Shown: piece by piece, positions 16,048-24,871 of the stretch
Layout: each line of letters starts with the position of its first letter
Numbering within the stretch: the first letter of the stretch is position 1
From: Bacteroidales bacterium
GTDB lineage: Bacteria > Bacteroidota > Bacteroidia > Bacteroidales > UBA932
Assembly: GCA_017962375.1 (NCBI GenBank)
Contig: JAGCVJ010000009.1
Coordinates: 62,001-126,000 of the forward strand
Length of the DNA stretch: 64,000 nucleotides
Direction of reading: 5' to 3'
Position numbers and translations under genes: made by a program
The notes under the pieces: generated by a model
Told to the model about the DNA's origin: nothing
Seen by the model: only the letters and a program-made list of their open reading frames with translations
Database searches by the model: none

Positions 16048-16839
16048 ATGATATTCAGATTCATACTCGGAGCTATTGGTTGGGCGGCCGGCGGCTTTAT
16101 CGGCGGCATAATAGGCTTTGCCCTGGGCTCTGCCATAGACGGAGCTACATCGCAGAAGAGAATCGGTTCCGGTTCTTCTGACAGCGGAACGGGCGGCTAT
16201 ACTACCGGAGGAGGCTACGGCGGCGGATATACCACCAGGCGTCCTTATTCTACAACCGAGCAGCGCAACAGCTTCCTTATCAGCCTTCTGGTTCTTTCCA
16301 CCGCTGTGATGAAGGCAGACGGGAAGGTACTCAAGAGCGAACTGAACTACATAAAAGCCTTTATCCGCTCGAATTTCGGAGACGATGCCGTAAACGAGAG
16401 CCTCCAGATAATCAAGAAACTCCTCCAGCAGAACATAGACATCCCTCAGGCCTGCGCCCAGATAAGGGTCAATATGATTTCATCGCAGAGGCTTCAGCTC
16501 TTCCATTATCTTTTGGGAATAGCCCAGGCGGACGGCCAGGTTTCTCCCGAAGAGAGCAGCCTGCTGTTCACCATAGGCCAGAATCTGGGCCTCAACGAGA
16601 AGGATATCCGCAGCATTATGGGAATGTTTGAGCCGGAGAAAGATCCTTACAAGATTCTGGAGATAGACAAGACTGCCACGGACGAGGAGGTGAGAAAGGC
16701 TTATCGCCGAATGGCTGTCAAGTTCCATCCGGACAAGGTGGAGAGCCTGGGAGCAGACGTGAAGAAGGCTGCGGAGGAGAAGTTCAAGAGCGTGCAGGCG
16801 GCATACGAGCAGATAAAGAAAGAGCGCGGCATGCGTTAA
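16048..16839 (+). CDS. TerB-like plus J-domain co-chaperone (DjlA-like)
   Basis: The 263-residue protein has a glycine-rich hydrophobic N-terminus (residues 3-30), a Gly/Ser/Tyr-rich linker (about 45-70), a TerB-like helical domain (about 75-185, with VLSTAVMKADGKVLKSEL), and a C-terminal J domain (about 196-262). The J domain keeps the HPD motif (VKFHPDKVES), so it should stimulate an Hsp70 ATPase. The layout matches DjlA-type membrane-associated co-chaperones. It lies between coaE and a DUF5606 gene with short gaps. Confidence 0.88.
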   Translation: MIFRFILGAIGWAAGGFIGGIIGFALGSAIDGATSQKRIGSGSSDSGTGGYTTGGGYGGGYTTRRPYSTTEQRNSFLISLLVLSTAVMKADGKVLKSELNYIKAFIRSNFGDDAVNESLQIIKKLLQQNIDIPQACAQIRVNMISSQRLQLFHYLLGIAQADGQVSPEESSLLFTIGQNLGLNEKDIRSIMGMFEPEKDPYKILEIDKTATDEEVRKAYRRMAVKFHPDKVESLGADVKKAAEEKFKSVQAAYEQIKKERGMR

Positions 16840-16870
16840 ACAGAATATAAACGATAATAGTAATAGCAAT

Positions 16871-17416
16871 ATGAAGACAGATTTAGGTAAAGTACTTACA
16901 GTAAGCGGAGAGCAGGGGCTCTTCACCTACGTTGCACAGGCTGCCAGAGGAGCCATTCTGGAGTCTATGCTCACCAAGAAAAGATTTGTTGCAGGCCCGT
17001 CTGTAAAGATGAGCGCACTGAGCGATATTTCCATCTTCACCCAGGAGGGCGAGATGAAGCTCCAGGAAGTTCTTACTGCAATGCACAGCAGCCTCGGCGA
17101 CGAGAAGGCTCCAAGCGGAAAGAGCGATCCTGAGGTCCTGAAGGAATTCTTCGGCAAGATTGTTCCGGACTATGACGGCGAGAGATTCTATCCGTCTCAC
17201 ATGAAGAAAGTTGTGGAATGGTATAACTGCCTCAAGGAGCATGCTTCTCTGGATTTTGAGACAGAGGAGGACCAGGCAAAGGCCGGCGAGAATGAGGAGA
17301 GCGCAAAGACCGCTGCCTCAAAGCAGGCAAAAGAGGCTTCCAAGCATCAGGGAACAAAGGTGAGTGCCAAGCAGGCAGCTCCTTCCAAGACTAACGTTCC
17401 GAGAAAGGTTGTATAG
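16871..17416 (+). CDS. DUF5606 family protein
   Basis: The 181-residue protein matches the Bacteroidota DUF5606 family. Its N-terminal SH3-like beta region (TDLGKVLTVSGEQGLFTYVA) is followed by KKRFVAGPSVKMSALSDISI and a helix-rich part (ADSDPEVLKEFFGKIVPDYD-like). The last 60 residues are a low-complexity Ala/Lys/Glu tail. Function is unknown; the family is usually found beside core genes, as here ahead of rimO with a 5-base gap. Confidence 0.8.
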   Translation: MKTDLGKVLTVSGEQGLFTYVAQAARGAILESMLTKKRFVAGPSVKMSALSDISIFTQEGEMKLQEVLTAMHSSLGDEKAPSGKSDPEVLKEFFGKIVPDYDGERFYPSHMKKVVEWYNCLKEHASLDFETEEDQAKAGENEESAKTAASKQAKEASKHQGTKVSAKQAAPSKTNVPRKVV

Positions 17417-17421
17417 CCAAT

Positions 17422-18765
17422 ATGCTTGAAATCTCAGGCATATTCAAGCCAAGGCGGGTGCAGCTGATAACAATGGGCTGCTCCAAGAACCGCGTGGATT
17501 CGGAGAAGCTCCTTTCCCAGCTCAGCGACGGGGGAATAGAGATTCTTCCGGAGGACCTTCCGTATGAGCAGTCTAGGCCGGATGTGGTGATAATCAACAC
17601 TTGCGGCTTCATCGGCGATGCAAAGAAAGAATCCATAGACGAAATACTGGCCGCAATTCAGGCTAAAAACGCCGGATTTGCCGCTCAGGTTGTGGTTTGC
17701 GGCTGCCTGAGCGAGCGTTATCTTCAGGACCTGAAGGAATCGCTTCCGGAGGTGGACGCTTTCTTCGGGTCTTTCCAGTGGAAGAGTGTTGTGGAATGGA
17801 TGGGGCTGAAGCCTCAGCGCAGCTGGACTGGCCGCCGTCTTACAACTCCAAAGCATTACGCATACTTGAAAATAGCTGACGGCTGCAACCGCAAATGTTC
17901 CTACTGCGCCATTCCGTTGATCAAGGGCAGGTTTGTCTCCATCCCGATGGCCACTTTGGAAAAAGAGGCCAAGGCTCTGGCAGCCAATGGGGTAAGAGAA
18001 CTCATACTCATAGCCCAGGACACCACTTTCTACGGAATGGACCTATATGGCAAGAAGATGCTCGCCCCTCTGATCGAGAGACTTTCCAAGATAAAGGGCA
18101 TTGAGTGGATCAGAATCCATTATTCTTATCCTACGGGATTCCCGAAAGACGTTCTGAAGGTAATGGCAGACAATCCCAAGGTCTGCAAGTACCTTGACAT
18201 ACCGCTTCAGCACTCTTCCACAAAGATTCTCTCGATGATGAGAAGGGGAGTGGACCACATCAAGACTCAAAGGCTGATAGACGATATCCGCAGCAAGGTG
18301 CCAGGAGTTGCACTCCGCACAACTATGATTGTGGGGCATCCGGGAGAAGGCGAAGAGGAATTCAAAGACCTTCTGGACTTCGTAAGGCATAACCGCTTTG
18401 AAATGCTGGGGGCTTTCCCTTACTCGGAGGAGGAAGGAACTTACGATGCCGCTCATTTTGAGGACGATGTGCCTTCTGCCGTAAAGAAGCGCCGCTACGG
18501 CCGCCTGATGAAACTCCAGAGCAGGATTTCTCTGGAGAACAACCTCAAGAGGGTAGGCGGAGTGGAGAAGGTCATCATAGACGATTACCGCGACGGCTTC
18601 CTTATAGGCCGCAGCCAAAAAGAGAGTCCGGAAGTGGACGGATCAATTCTGATAGACATGGCGGGGCAGAAAGGAAGTTTCCCTCCTGAAGATTTTATTG
18701 GTAAATTTGCGGCGGTCAAGATTATTGCCGCCACCGAGTACGACCTGACCGGCGTGCTGGCTTAA
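17422..18765 (+). CDS. rimO: Ribosomal protein S12 methylthiotransferase RimO
   Basis: The 447-residue radical-SAM enzyme adds a methylthio group to an aspartate of ribosomal protein S12. The N-terminal UPF0004 domain supplies three cluster cysteines (MGCSKNRVDSEKLL near residue 18, NTCGF near 54, CGCLSERY near 90). The radical-SAM motif GCNRKCSYCAIP lies near 154-165 with CxxxCxxC. The C-terminal TRAM domain (about 375-447) binds the substrate. Absence of the tRNA-binding features of MiaB and the MGCSKN motif favour RimO. Confidence 0.93.
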   Translation: MLEISGIFKPRRVQLITMGCSKNRVDSEKLLSQLSDGGIEILPEDLPYEQSRPDVVIINTCGFIGDAKKESIDEILAAIQAKNAGFAAQVVVCGCLSERYLQDLKESLPEVDAFFGSFQWKSVVEWMGLKPQRSWTGRRLTTPKHYAYLKIADGCNRKCSYCAIPLIKGRFVSIPMATLEKEAKALAANGVRELILIAQDTTFYGMDLYGKKMLAPLIERLSKIKGIEWIRIHYSYPTGFPKDVLKVMADNPKVCKYLDIPLQHSSTKILSMMRRGVDHIKTQRLIDDIRSKVPGVALRTTMIVGHPGEGEEEFKDLLDFVRHNRFEMLGAFPYSEEEGTYDAAHFEDDVPSAVKKRRYGRLMKLQSRISLENNLKRVGGVEKVIIDDYRDGFLIGRSQKESPEVDGSILIDMAGQKGSFPPEDFIGKFAAVKIIAATEYDLTGVLA

Positions 18766-18798
18766 AATGAAATTAAGATTTTTAAATACTAAGACATT

Positions 18799-19545
18799 AT
18801 GAAACTACTTGAAGGAAAGGTTGCCCTGATTACCGGCGCAGCCAGAGGAATCGGCAAGGCAGTTGCCTTGAAGTTCGCAAGCGAAGGCGCCAACATCGCT
18901 TTCACAGACCTCGTTATAGATGAACTTGGCGAGCAGACCAAGAAGGAGCTCGAAGCCTATGGAGTAAAGGTTGTTGCCATTGCTTCAAACGCGGCTGATT
19001 TCCAGCAGGCTCACGATGCAGTTGCCCAGATCGTCAAGGAAATGGGAAGAATCGACATCCTTGTAAACAACGCCGGAATAACCAAGGACGGCCTGATGCT
19101 CAAGATGACTGAAGCTCAGTGGGATGCCGTTATCGCAGTTAACCTCAAGAGCGCTTTCAACTTCATTCACGCCGTTACTCCTGTAATGATGAGCCAGAAG
19201 AGCGGTTCCATCATCAACATGTCATCCGTTGTAGGAGTTCACGGCAATGCCAGCCAGTGCAATTACTCTGCATCCAAGGCCGGAATGATCGGTCTTGCAA
19301 AGAGCATCGCCCAGGAGATGGGAAGAAGAGGCATCCGCGCCAACGCAGTTGCTCCGGGCTTCATCATCACCGAGATGACTGCCCAGCTTCCTGAGGAAGT
19401 AAAGCAGGACTGGTACAAGAAGATTCCTCTCAGAAGAGGCGGCACTCCTGAAGACATCGCCAATGTCTGCCTGTTCCTTGGAAGCGACCTTTCATCATAC
19501 GTATCAGGACAGGTCATTCAGGTTTGTGGCGGAATGATGATGTAG
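18799..19545 (+). CDS. fabG: 3-oxoacyl-[acyl-carrier-protein] reductase
   Basis: The 248-residue short-chain dehydrogenase has a cofactor motif TGAARGIGKAV (about residues 12-22), NNAGITKDG (about 89-97), catalytic Ser in INMSSVVG (about 137-144), and YSASKAG (about 155-161) with Tyr and Lys. It reduces 3-oxoacyl-ACP with NADPH in fatty acid elongation. Length and motifs fit FabG closely, though other SDRs share them. The next gene starts 3 bases after its stop. Confidence 0.9.
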   Translation: MKLLEGKVALITGAARGIGKAVALKFASEGANIAFTDLVIDELGEQTKKELEAYGVKVVAIASNAADFQQAHDAVAQIVKEMGRIDILVNNAGITKDGLMLKMTEAQWDAVIAVNLKSAFNFIHAVTPVMMSQKSGSIINMSSVVGVHGNASQCNYSASKAGMIGLAKSIAQEMGRRGIRANAVAPGFIITEMTAQLPEEVKQDWYKKIPLRRGGTPEDIANVCLFLGSDLSSYVSGQVIQVCGGMMM

Positions 19546-19548
19546 TAT

Positions 19549-20481
19549 ATGGCTGGAGGAAAGATTTTTACCAAGCAGAACATATTGGAATACAGCCTTC
19601 TGGCGGGTGGATGCTTCATCTTTTCGCTGGGGGCTGTTCTCCTTATAGAGCCTTATGGTTTCGCTCCGGGCGGAACGTACGGCCTTTCTATGGTGTTCCA
19701 TCACCTGTGGGGCTGGAGGACCGAGGTTTCGGCTCTTTGCATGGATATTCCTCTTCTGGTTCTGGGCACTATAGTTTTGGGCAGCAGGTTCGGCATAAAG
19801 ACTCTGCTGTGCACCCTGCTGATTCCGGCTTTCATGTGGATTATCCACCAGACTTATGGCTTTGATTCTCTGATAGAGCCGGAAGTCAGCCAGAAGATTG
19901 CCGCCGAGGGCCTGACCGGAGAAGCCGCCATCAGCCTCTACGACCACCAGCTTCTGGCAGCCATCTTCGGCGGAATACTCTACGGCATCGGTCTTGGAAT
20001 GATTTTCCGCTCAAGGGCCACCAGCGGCGGAAGCGACATCATCTCGATGATCATCAACAAGTACCTCCACATCTCGATGGGAACGGCGGTAACCATTGTT
20101 GACGGTCTTATAACCCTCTCTACCGTAATCGCTTTCGGAGACTGGAAGCTTCCTATGTACTCCTGGCTTATAATCATTCTGGAGAGCCTGATCATAGACA
20201 AGGTAATCGAGGGACAGGCCGCCAAGACAATGATGATCATATCCCAGAAGCAGGATGAAATCCGCAAGGTCATCATAGACGACATGCATCGCGGAGCCAC
20301 CCTGATACACGCTACCGGAATGTACAAGGGAGAGCAGAAGGACATCATCTACGTGAACCTTACAAGAAGAGAAGTCGTGAACCTCAGGTACCGCATCGCC
20401 GAGATAGATCCGCAGGCTTTCATAAACATCATGAATTCCTCCGAAACAATCGGCCGGGGGTTCAAGTCTATTAAGGAGTAA
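19549..20481 (+). CDS. YitT family membrane protein (DUF161/DUF2179)
   Basis: The 310-residue protein has five to six membrane segments in its first 210 residues (about 14-36, 55-80, 85-105, 120-150, 165-185). A cytoplasmic C-terminal DUF2179 domain follows (about 225-290, with YKGEQKDIIYVNLTRREV). The glycine-rich segment SRATSGGSDIISMIINKY is typical of YitT proteins. The transported substrate is unknown. It follows fabG directly and ends at a strong bidirectional terminator. Confidence 0.88.
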   Translation: MAGGKIFTKQNILEYSLLAGGCFIFSLGAVLLIEPYGFAPGGTYGLSMVFHHLWGWRTEVSALCMDIPLLVLGTIVLGSRFGIKTLLCTLLIPAFMWIIHQTYGFDSLIEPEVSQKIAAEGLTGEAAISLYDHQLLAAIFGGILYGIGLGMIFRSRATSGGSDIISMIINKYLHISMGTAVTIVDGLITLSTVIAFGDWKLPMYSWLIIILESLIIDKVIEGQAAKTMMIISQKQDEIRKVIIDDMHRGATLIHATGMYKGEQKDIIYVNLTRREVVNLRYRIAEIDPQAFINIMNSSETIGRGFKSIKE

Positions 20482-20493
20482 GCTCTTGCGTTT

Positions 20494-20533
20494 CAAAAAG
20501 AAAGGCGGCCTTTTCAGCCGCCTTTTCTTTTTC
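20494..20533. terminator. Bidirectional terminator between yitT and mgtC-like gene
   Basis: The arms AAAGAAAGGCGGC and GCCGCCTTTTCTTT surround a short loop. The flanks are A-rich on the left and T-rich on the right, so both strands end in a U tract. It serves the two convergent genes. Confidence 0.88.
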
Positions 20534-20545
20534 AGTCGAATTTCA

Positions 20546-21232
20546 TCAGTCGAGTTTCATCAGCATCAGGTTCTTTATCTCGTTCAGCCTTCTGAAAAGC
20601 TCGTTCTCGTCGTTCTTGTTGTGGATTCTGACAACCACGTCAACCTTGTAGCCGTTTGGCATCTCGCTGACATTGTAGTTGCTGACCATATAACGGGACT
20701 CGGCGAGGATTTTCTGTATAGACTCCAGCTGTGCCTGTTCAGGAACCAGAATCTCAAGCCCGATGCTTCTGAGTCCCAGACCTTTGAAAAAGAATCTCAG
20801 AACTTCCAGGCCAATCAGGATGAAGATTGTGGCGGCGATACCGACAAAATACATTCCGGCTCCAATGGCAAGGCCGACGCCCGCCAGAGCCCAGAGTCCA
20901 GCCGCTGTTGTAAGACCTTTGACAATCTGCTTCTGGAGGATGATGGTACCTGCACCCAGAAAACCTATACCGGAAACTACCTGAGCCGCGATTCTGGCCG
21001 GGTCAAGCCTCATGGCGTTTACCTGTCCGCCATATTTTTCTATAACTGCATTAAACCCGTACTGGGACACCAGCATAAAAGTCGCGCTGCCCAGACAAAT
21101 CAGAAAATGCGTCCTGTATCCGGCCGCCTTGGCGCGGTATTCTCTTTCAAGTCCCACCACTGTGCCCAGTATGCCGGCAACCAGCAGCCTGAGCAGATGC
21201 TCCCATTCAAGGTTTGCCAAAAATTCTTCCAT
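20546..21232 (-). CDS. MgtC/SapB family membrane protein
   Basis: The 228-residue protein has an N-terminal MgtC domain of four to five membrane segments. It contains GTVVGLEREYRAKAAGYRTH (about residues 19-38), the acidic-arginine motif characteristic of the family, and GIGFLGAGTII (about 92-102). A C-terminal ACT-like cytoplasmic domain follows (about 150-228). MgtC proteins modulate ATP synthase or cell envelope physiology under low magnesium in some pathogens; the role here is not known. It follows a DUF6340 lipoprotein gene by 4 bases. Confidence 0.88.
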   Translation of the reverse strand: MEEFLANLEWEHLLRLLVAGILGTVVGLEREYRAKAAGYRTHFLICLGSATFMLVSQYGFNAVIEKYGGQVNAMRLDPARIAAQVVSGIGFLGAGTIILQKQIVKGLTTAAGLWALAGVGLAIGAGMYFVGIAATIFILIGLEVLRFFFKGLGLRSIGLEILVPEQAQLESIQKILAESRYMVSNYNVSEMPNGYKVDVVVRIHNKNDENELFRRLNEIKNLMLMKLD

Positions 21233-21236
21233 AGTC

Positions 21237-22181
21237 TTAATTCTGTGATTTGTTTTTCTTCATTTTAAGGTACTTGTGAAGCTGTCCAGCCTGTTCAAAG
21301 TCGTATCTGCTTCTGGCATAGGTAATCCAGTTCTCCGCCAGGTCTGTGTTCCCCAGCATCTGGCAGGCTACCGCAATGTTGAATGCGGCAAACGAAGCCT
21401 TTTCAGAGTTCTGGTCTTCTGTCATCGGCATCCATTCCTTTATGGCGTCTTCCCACTTGAAGTCCATCGCGTGCTTGTATGCCGTGTGCCAGGCGCTCTC
21501 CTGCGGATAGTCTATCAGCATCCATTCTTCTTCAATCCAGTTTTCGCATACCTTGGAGGCCAGACGGTTTCCGAACGCTGCAAAAATCAGGGAGTCGCAT
21601 TTGTCTACATATTCCTGCACGCTTTGCGTAGAATAGGCGTATTCGTCAGGAATCCTGAACTTTATGCTGTCAGTAATGGCAGACTGGAACAGGGTGGTAT
21701 CAGCGATTGCGTCATAAATAGTCAAATGAGCTTTTGTTGGTATGATGGCCACCGTACCTGCTCCCAAGAACGAGTTGTAGGTTCTGGAAACAGTTCCCTG
21801 CCCGAAATCAATATCGCTGATAATAGCCAGAAGCCCGCTTCCTGTTGTCATCATCAGCTGTTCCAGGTATTCTTTGTCTGAAGTGCCCTTGAACTCGGAA
21901 GCCGGTATGGTGAAAGCTCCCACCTCTCCCTCTTCCAGGGCGTTGGCCTCTTCCACCTTGCGTGCGGCTGCCAGGGCAACCGTTGCAACTTCAGCGCTGT
22001 CCAGCTTGTCGTCTGAGTATGTGGCCACAAAAGCTGCAGGAGTTTCTTCCACATCCAGAGTGAATGTATTAGGCTGAAGCACATCCACATTGAACGGCAT
22101 TAACTGCGGAGTGGCGCATCCTGTAAGCATCAGCGCCGCCAGCGCAAGAGCCAGTTTGTATCGCGACAAAAACCGTTTCAT
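21237..22181 (-). CDS. DUF6340 family lipoprotein
   Basis: The 314-residue protein has a signal peptide and lipobox (LMLTGCATP, Cys about residue 22). The mature part matches the Bacteroidota DUF6340 family: an N-terminal beta domain followed by a TPR-like helical C-terminus (about 225-305, with AFNIAVACQMLGNTDLAENW). It is probably anchored in the outer membrane facing the periplasm or surface. Function is unknown. It lies 4 bases before the mgtC-like gene in the same direction. Confidence 0.8.
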   Translation of the reverse strand: MKRFLSRYKLALALAALMLTGCATPQLMPFNVDVLQPNTFTLDVEETPAAFVATYSDDKLDSAEVATVALAAARKVEEANALEEGEVGAFTIPASEFKGTSDKEYLEQLMMTTGSGLLAIISDIDFGQGTVSRTYNSFLGAGTVAIIPTKAHLTIYDAIADTTLFQSAITDSIKFRIPDEYAYSTQSVQEYVDKCDSLIFAAFGNRLASKVCENWIEEEWMLIDYPQESAWHTAYKHAMDFKWEDAIKEWMPMTEDQNSEKASFAAFNIAVACQMLGNTDLAENWITYARSRYDFEQAGQLHKYLKMKKNKSQN

Positions 22182-22226
22182 AATCTTTTCTCCTATAATA
22201 ACGCAGAATCTACTGCAAAATTCAGG

Positions 22227-23117
22227 CTACAATATGTTCAGGCTCTGTTCCCTTATCTTTTCCAGCTCGTCTTTCATCCTGACTACCAGTGCCTGGATGG
22301 CGGCGTCGTTGGCCTTTGAGCCCAGTGTGTTGATCTCGCGGCCCATCTCCTGCACTATGAATCCCAGCTTCTTTCCGGCCAGCGGATCCTTCATTACGGT
22401 GTCCATAAAGTACTTGCAGTGTTGGGCGAGCCTCACTTTCTCCTCGTTTATATCCAGTTTCTCCACGTAGAAGACAATCTCCTGCTCCAGGCGTTCCGGA
22501 TTGGCCTCAATTCCCGCCTTGTCTATCTTCTGGCGAAGCCTTTCCTTAATGGCCGGCACTCTCTTAACGTCCAGCTCCTTCACTTGCTCCAGGCAGGACA
22601 TTATGTTGGCAACTCTGCTCAGCACGTCTTCCAAAAGGGCTGTTCCTTCGGTCTCGCGATAGGAATTCAGCTTCTTGATTGCCTGGGAGATAGCCTTGTC
22701 TATCTTAGCCCAGTCCTCGTCGCTGAACTCATACGGCCGGGTTTCCATCACGTCAGGCATCCTTATAATGGATGCTATCAAAAACGAGTTGGACAAAGGG
22801 AGAGCCGCTGCATCAGGACTCTCTACCTTCTGGATGTCCTTTATCTGGTGAAGAATGTCCAGGACCGCCTCCCTGTTTATCTGCTTGTTTGCCGCAGAGT
22901 TCTTGAGCTCCAGGTTCAGGGAAAAATCTATGCTGCCCCTGACAAGTTCCGCGGCAAGCAACTTGCGTATTTCCAGTTCCTTGTCTTTAGGAATAATCTG
23001 GCTCTTGACGCTGATGTCAGCGGTTTTCCCGTTGAGAGACTTTATCTCCACGGTAATCTTGCTGTGGTCTGCAAGGGTGCATTCGCCCTTGCCGTATCCT
23101 GTCATCGATTTTATCAT
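22227..23117 (-). CDS. YicC/YloC family endoribonuclease
   Basis: Starting at ATG 23117 gives 296 residues beginning MIKSMTGYGKGE, the conserved YicC start. The C-terminal DUF1732 region ends with GFIVQEMGREINTLGSKAND, carrying conserved Glu, Arg and Asn. E. coli YicC and B. subtilis YloC are endoribonucleases acting on small RNAs. The earlier in-frame start at 23165 lies upstream of a minus-strand -7 box (23124-23131) that ends 6 bases before 23117, so the shorter form, probably leaderless, is preferred. Confidence 0.88.
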   Translation of the reverse strand: MIKSMTGYGKGECTLADHSKITVEIKSLNGKTADISVKSQIIPKDKELEIRKLLAAELVRGSIDFSLNLELKNSAANKQINREAVLDILHQIKDIQKVESPDAAALPLSNSFLIASIIRMPDVMETRPYEFSDEDWAKIDKAISQAIKKLNSYRETEGTALLEDVLSRVANIMSCLEQVKELDVKRVPAIKERLRQKIDKAGIEANPERLEQEIVFYVEKLDINEEKVRLAQHCKYFMDTVMKDPLAGKKLGFIVQEMGREINTLGSKANDAAIQALVVRMKDELEKIREQSLNIL

Positions 23118-23123
23118 ATCACG

Positions 23124-23131
23124 CAAATTTA
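23124..23131 (-). promoter_or_regulatory. -7 box of the yicC promoter (TAAATTTG, minus strand)
   Basis: This exact TAnnTTTG match lies 6 bases before ATG 23117. The transcript would start at or next to the start codon. Confidence 0.7.
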
Positions 23132-23172
23132 ATAAATCGCGGCCGAATTGCATACTTTCAGCCATATTTTAG

Positions 23173-23180
23173 TATTTTTG
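23173..23180 (+). promoter_or_regulatory. -7 box of the glnS promoter (TATTTTTG)
   Basis: This exact TAnnTTTG match lies 4 bases before ATG 23185 and 25 bases before the alternative ATG 23206. It is divergent from the yicC box 42 bases away. Confidence 0.65.
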
Positions 23181-23184
23181 TACG

Positions 23185-24861
23185 ATGTCTAATAATAATC
23201 GCGATATGGAAGAAAATACCAAAAACCTCAACTTCATAGAGGAAATCATTGAGGACGACCTGAAGACCGGAAAGCACAAAAGCATACTAACCCGTTTCCC
23301 TCCGGAGCCGAACGGCTATCTCCATATCGGGCACGCGAAGAGCATCTGCCTGAACTTTGGCGTGGCAAAGAAATACGGCGGAAAGACTAACCTCCGCTTT
23401 GACGACACCAACCCTACAAAGGAAGACGTGGAGTATGTAGATTCCATCAAGAACGACATCCGTTGGCTGGGCTTCAACTGGGCAGAGGAGAGATATGCCT
23501 CCGACTATTTCCAGCAGCTTTACGACTGGGCTGAGAAGTTGATAGAGAAGGGCTTGGCATACGTAGATGACCAGTCTCTGGAAGAGATCCGCCTCAACAG
23601 GGGAACTGTCCAGAAGCCGGGAACCCCGTCTCCTTGGCGCGACCGCAGCGTGGAGGAAAATCTCCAGCTTTTCCGCGACATGCGTGACGGCAAGTTCAAG
23701 GAAGGGGAGAAGGTTCTCAGGGCCAAGATAGACATGGCTCATCCTAACATGCTCTTCCGCGATCCTATAATGTACCGCATCAACTACGCTCCTCACCACC
23801 GCACGGGCACCAAGTGGTGCATCTACCCGATGTACGACTATGCCCACGGCCAGAGCGATTCCATAGAGGGTATCACCCACAGTATCTGCACCTTGGAGTT
23901 CGACGTTCACCGTCCTCTGTATGACTGGTTTATAGAGAAGCTGGAAATCTTCCCGAGCCATCAGTACGAGTTCGCCAGGCTTAACCTCACCTATACAGTG
24001 ATGAGCAAAAGAAAGCTTCTGGAACTTGTGAAAAACAACTACGTTAGAGGCTGGGACGATCCGAGAATGCCTACCATCTGCGGTATCAGGAGAAGAGGCT
24101 ACACTCCTGAGAGCATCAAGATGTTCGCCGAGAAAGTTGGCGTTGCAAAGCGCGACAACATAATTGACCTCTCCCTTATGGAGTGGTGCGTAAGAGAAGA
24201 CCTGAACGCAAGAAGCAACCGCTATATGGCTGTGCTTGACCCAGTTGAGCTGGAACTCGAGGGATGGCCGGAAGGCCAGGTAGATTGGGTTGAGGCTCCG
24301 CTGAACCCTGCCTTCCCTGATGGTCCTAAGCGCCGCATTCCATTCACCGGCCACGTTTACATAGAGAGAGCAGACTTCATGGAAAATCCTCCTAAGAAGT
24401 ACTTCCGTCTCCAGCCTGGCGGAGAAGTCCGCCTGAAGTACGGCTACATCATCAAGTGCAAAGACATAGTAAAGGATGCAGACGGCAACATAACCAAGAT
24501 CATCTGCACTTACGACCCGACCTCCAAGCCTGGAGCAGGGGAGTGGAGAAGCGTCAAGGGCACCATCCACTGGGTTAGCATTCCTTATGCCAAGACTCTG
24601 GAAGTAAGGCTGGTAGACCGCCTCTTCACCGAGCAGTACATGGACCAGATTCCGGAAGGCTCAGACTACAAGGACTTCCTCAACCCTCACTCCATGGACA
24701 TTGTTACCGCATACGCCGAGCCTGCTCTACTGGAAGACAACTCCGGCATTGCCGTGCAGTTCGAGCGCACCGGCTACTTCTTCAAGGATCCTGACACCAC
24801 GCCAGACCATCCTGTATTCAATCGCACCGTCACCCTGAAGGACACCTTCAAGATGAAATAA
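23185..24861 (+). CDS. glnS: Glutaminyl-tRNA synthetase
   Basis: The 558-residue class I synthetase charges tRNA-Gln directly with glutamine. The HIGH motif lies in PEPNGYLHIGHAK (about residues 40-52) and the KMSKR-type motif in TVMSKRKLLEL (about 270-280). The C-terminal anticodon-binding beta barrels are present (about 340-550). Start choice is open: 23185 is 4 bases after the -7 box and would make a leaderless message, while 23206 (MEENTKNLNF) gives a short leader. Both keep the catalytic domain whole. Confidence 0.95.
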   Translation: MSNNNRDMEENTKNLNFIEEIIEDDLKTGKHKSILTRFPPEPNGYLHIGHAKSICLNFGVAKKYGGKTNLRFDDTNPTKEDVEYVDSIKNDIRWLGFNWAEERYASDYFQQLYDWAEKLIEKGLAYVDDQSLEEIRLNRGTVQKPGTPSPWRDRSVEENLQLFRDMRDGKFKEGEKVLRAKIDMAHPNMLFRDPIMYRINYAPHHRTGTKWCIYPMYDYAHGQSDSIEGITHSICTLEFDVHRPLYDWFIEKLEIFPSHQYEFARLNLTYTVMSKRKLLELVKNNYVRGWDDPRMPTICGIRRRGYTPESIKMFAEKVGVAKRDNIIDLSLMEWCVREDLNARSNRYMAVLDPVELELEGWPEGQVDWVEAPLNPAFPDGPKRRIPFTGHVYIERADFMENPPKKYFRLQPGGEVRLKYGYIIKCKDIVKDADGNITKIICTYDPTSKPGAGEWRSVKGTIHWVSIPYAKTLEVRLVDRLFTEQYMDQIPEGSDYKDFLNPHSMDIVTAYAEPALLEDNSGIAVQFERTGYFFKDPDTTPDHPVFNRTVTLKDTFKMK

Positions 24862-24871
24862 ACCAAGTGCC

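Noticed and set aside
23287-24570. 427-codon minus-strand open frame opposite glnS
   Set aside because: It is entirely inside glnS; long shadow frames are common in GC-balanced conserved genes and nothing in it matches a family.
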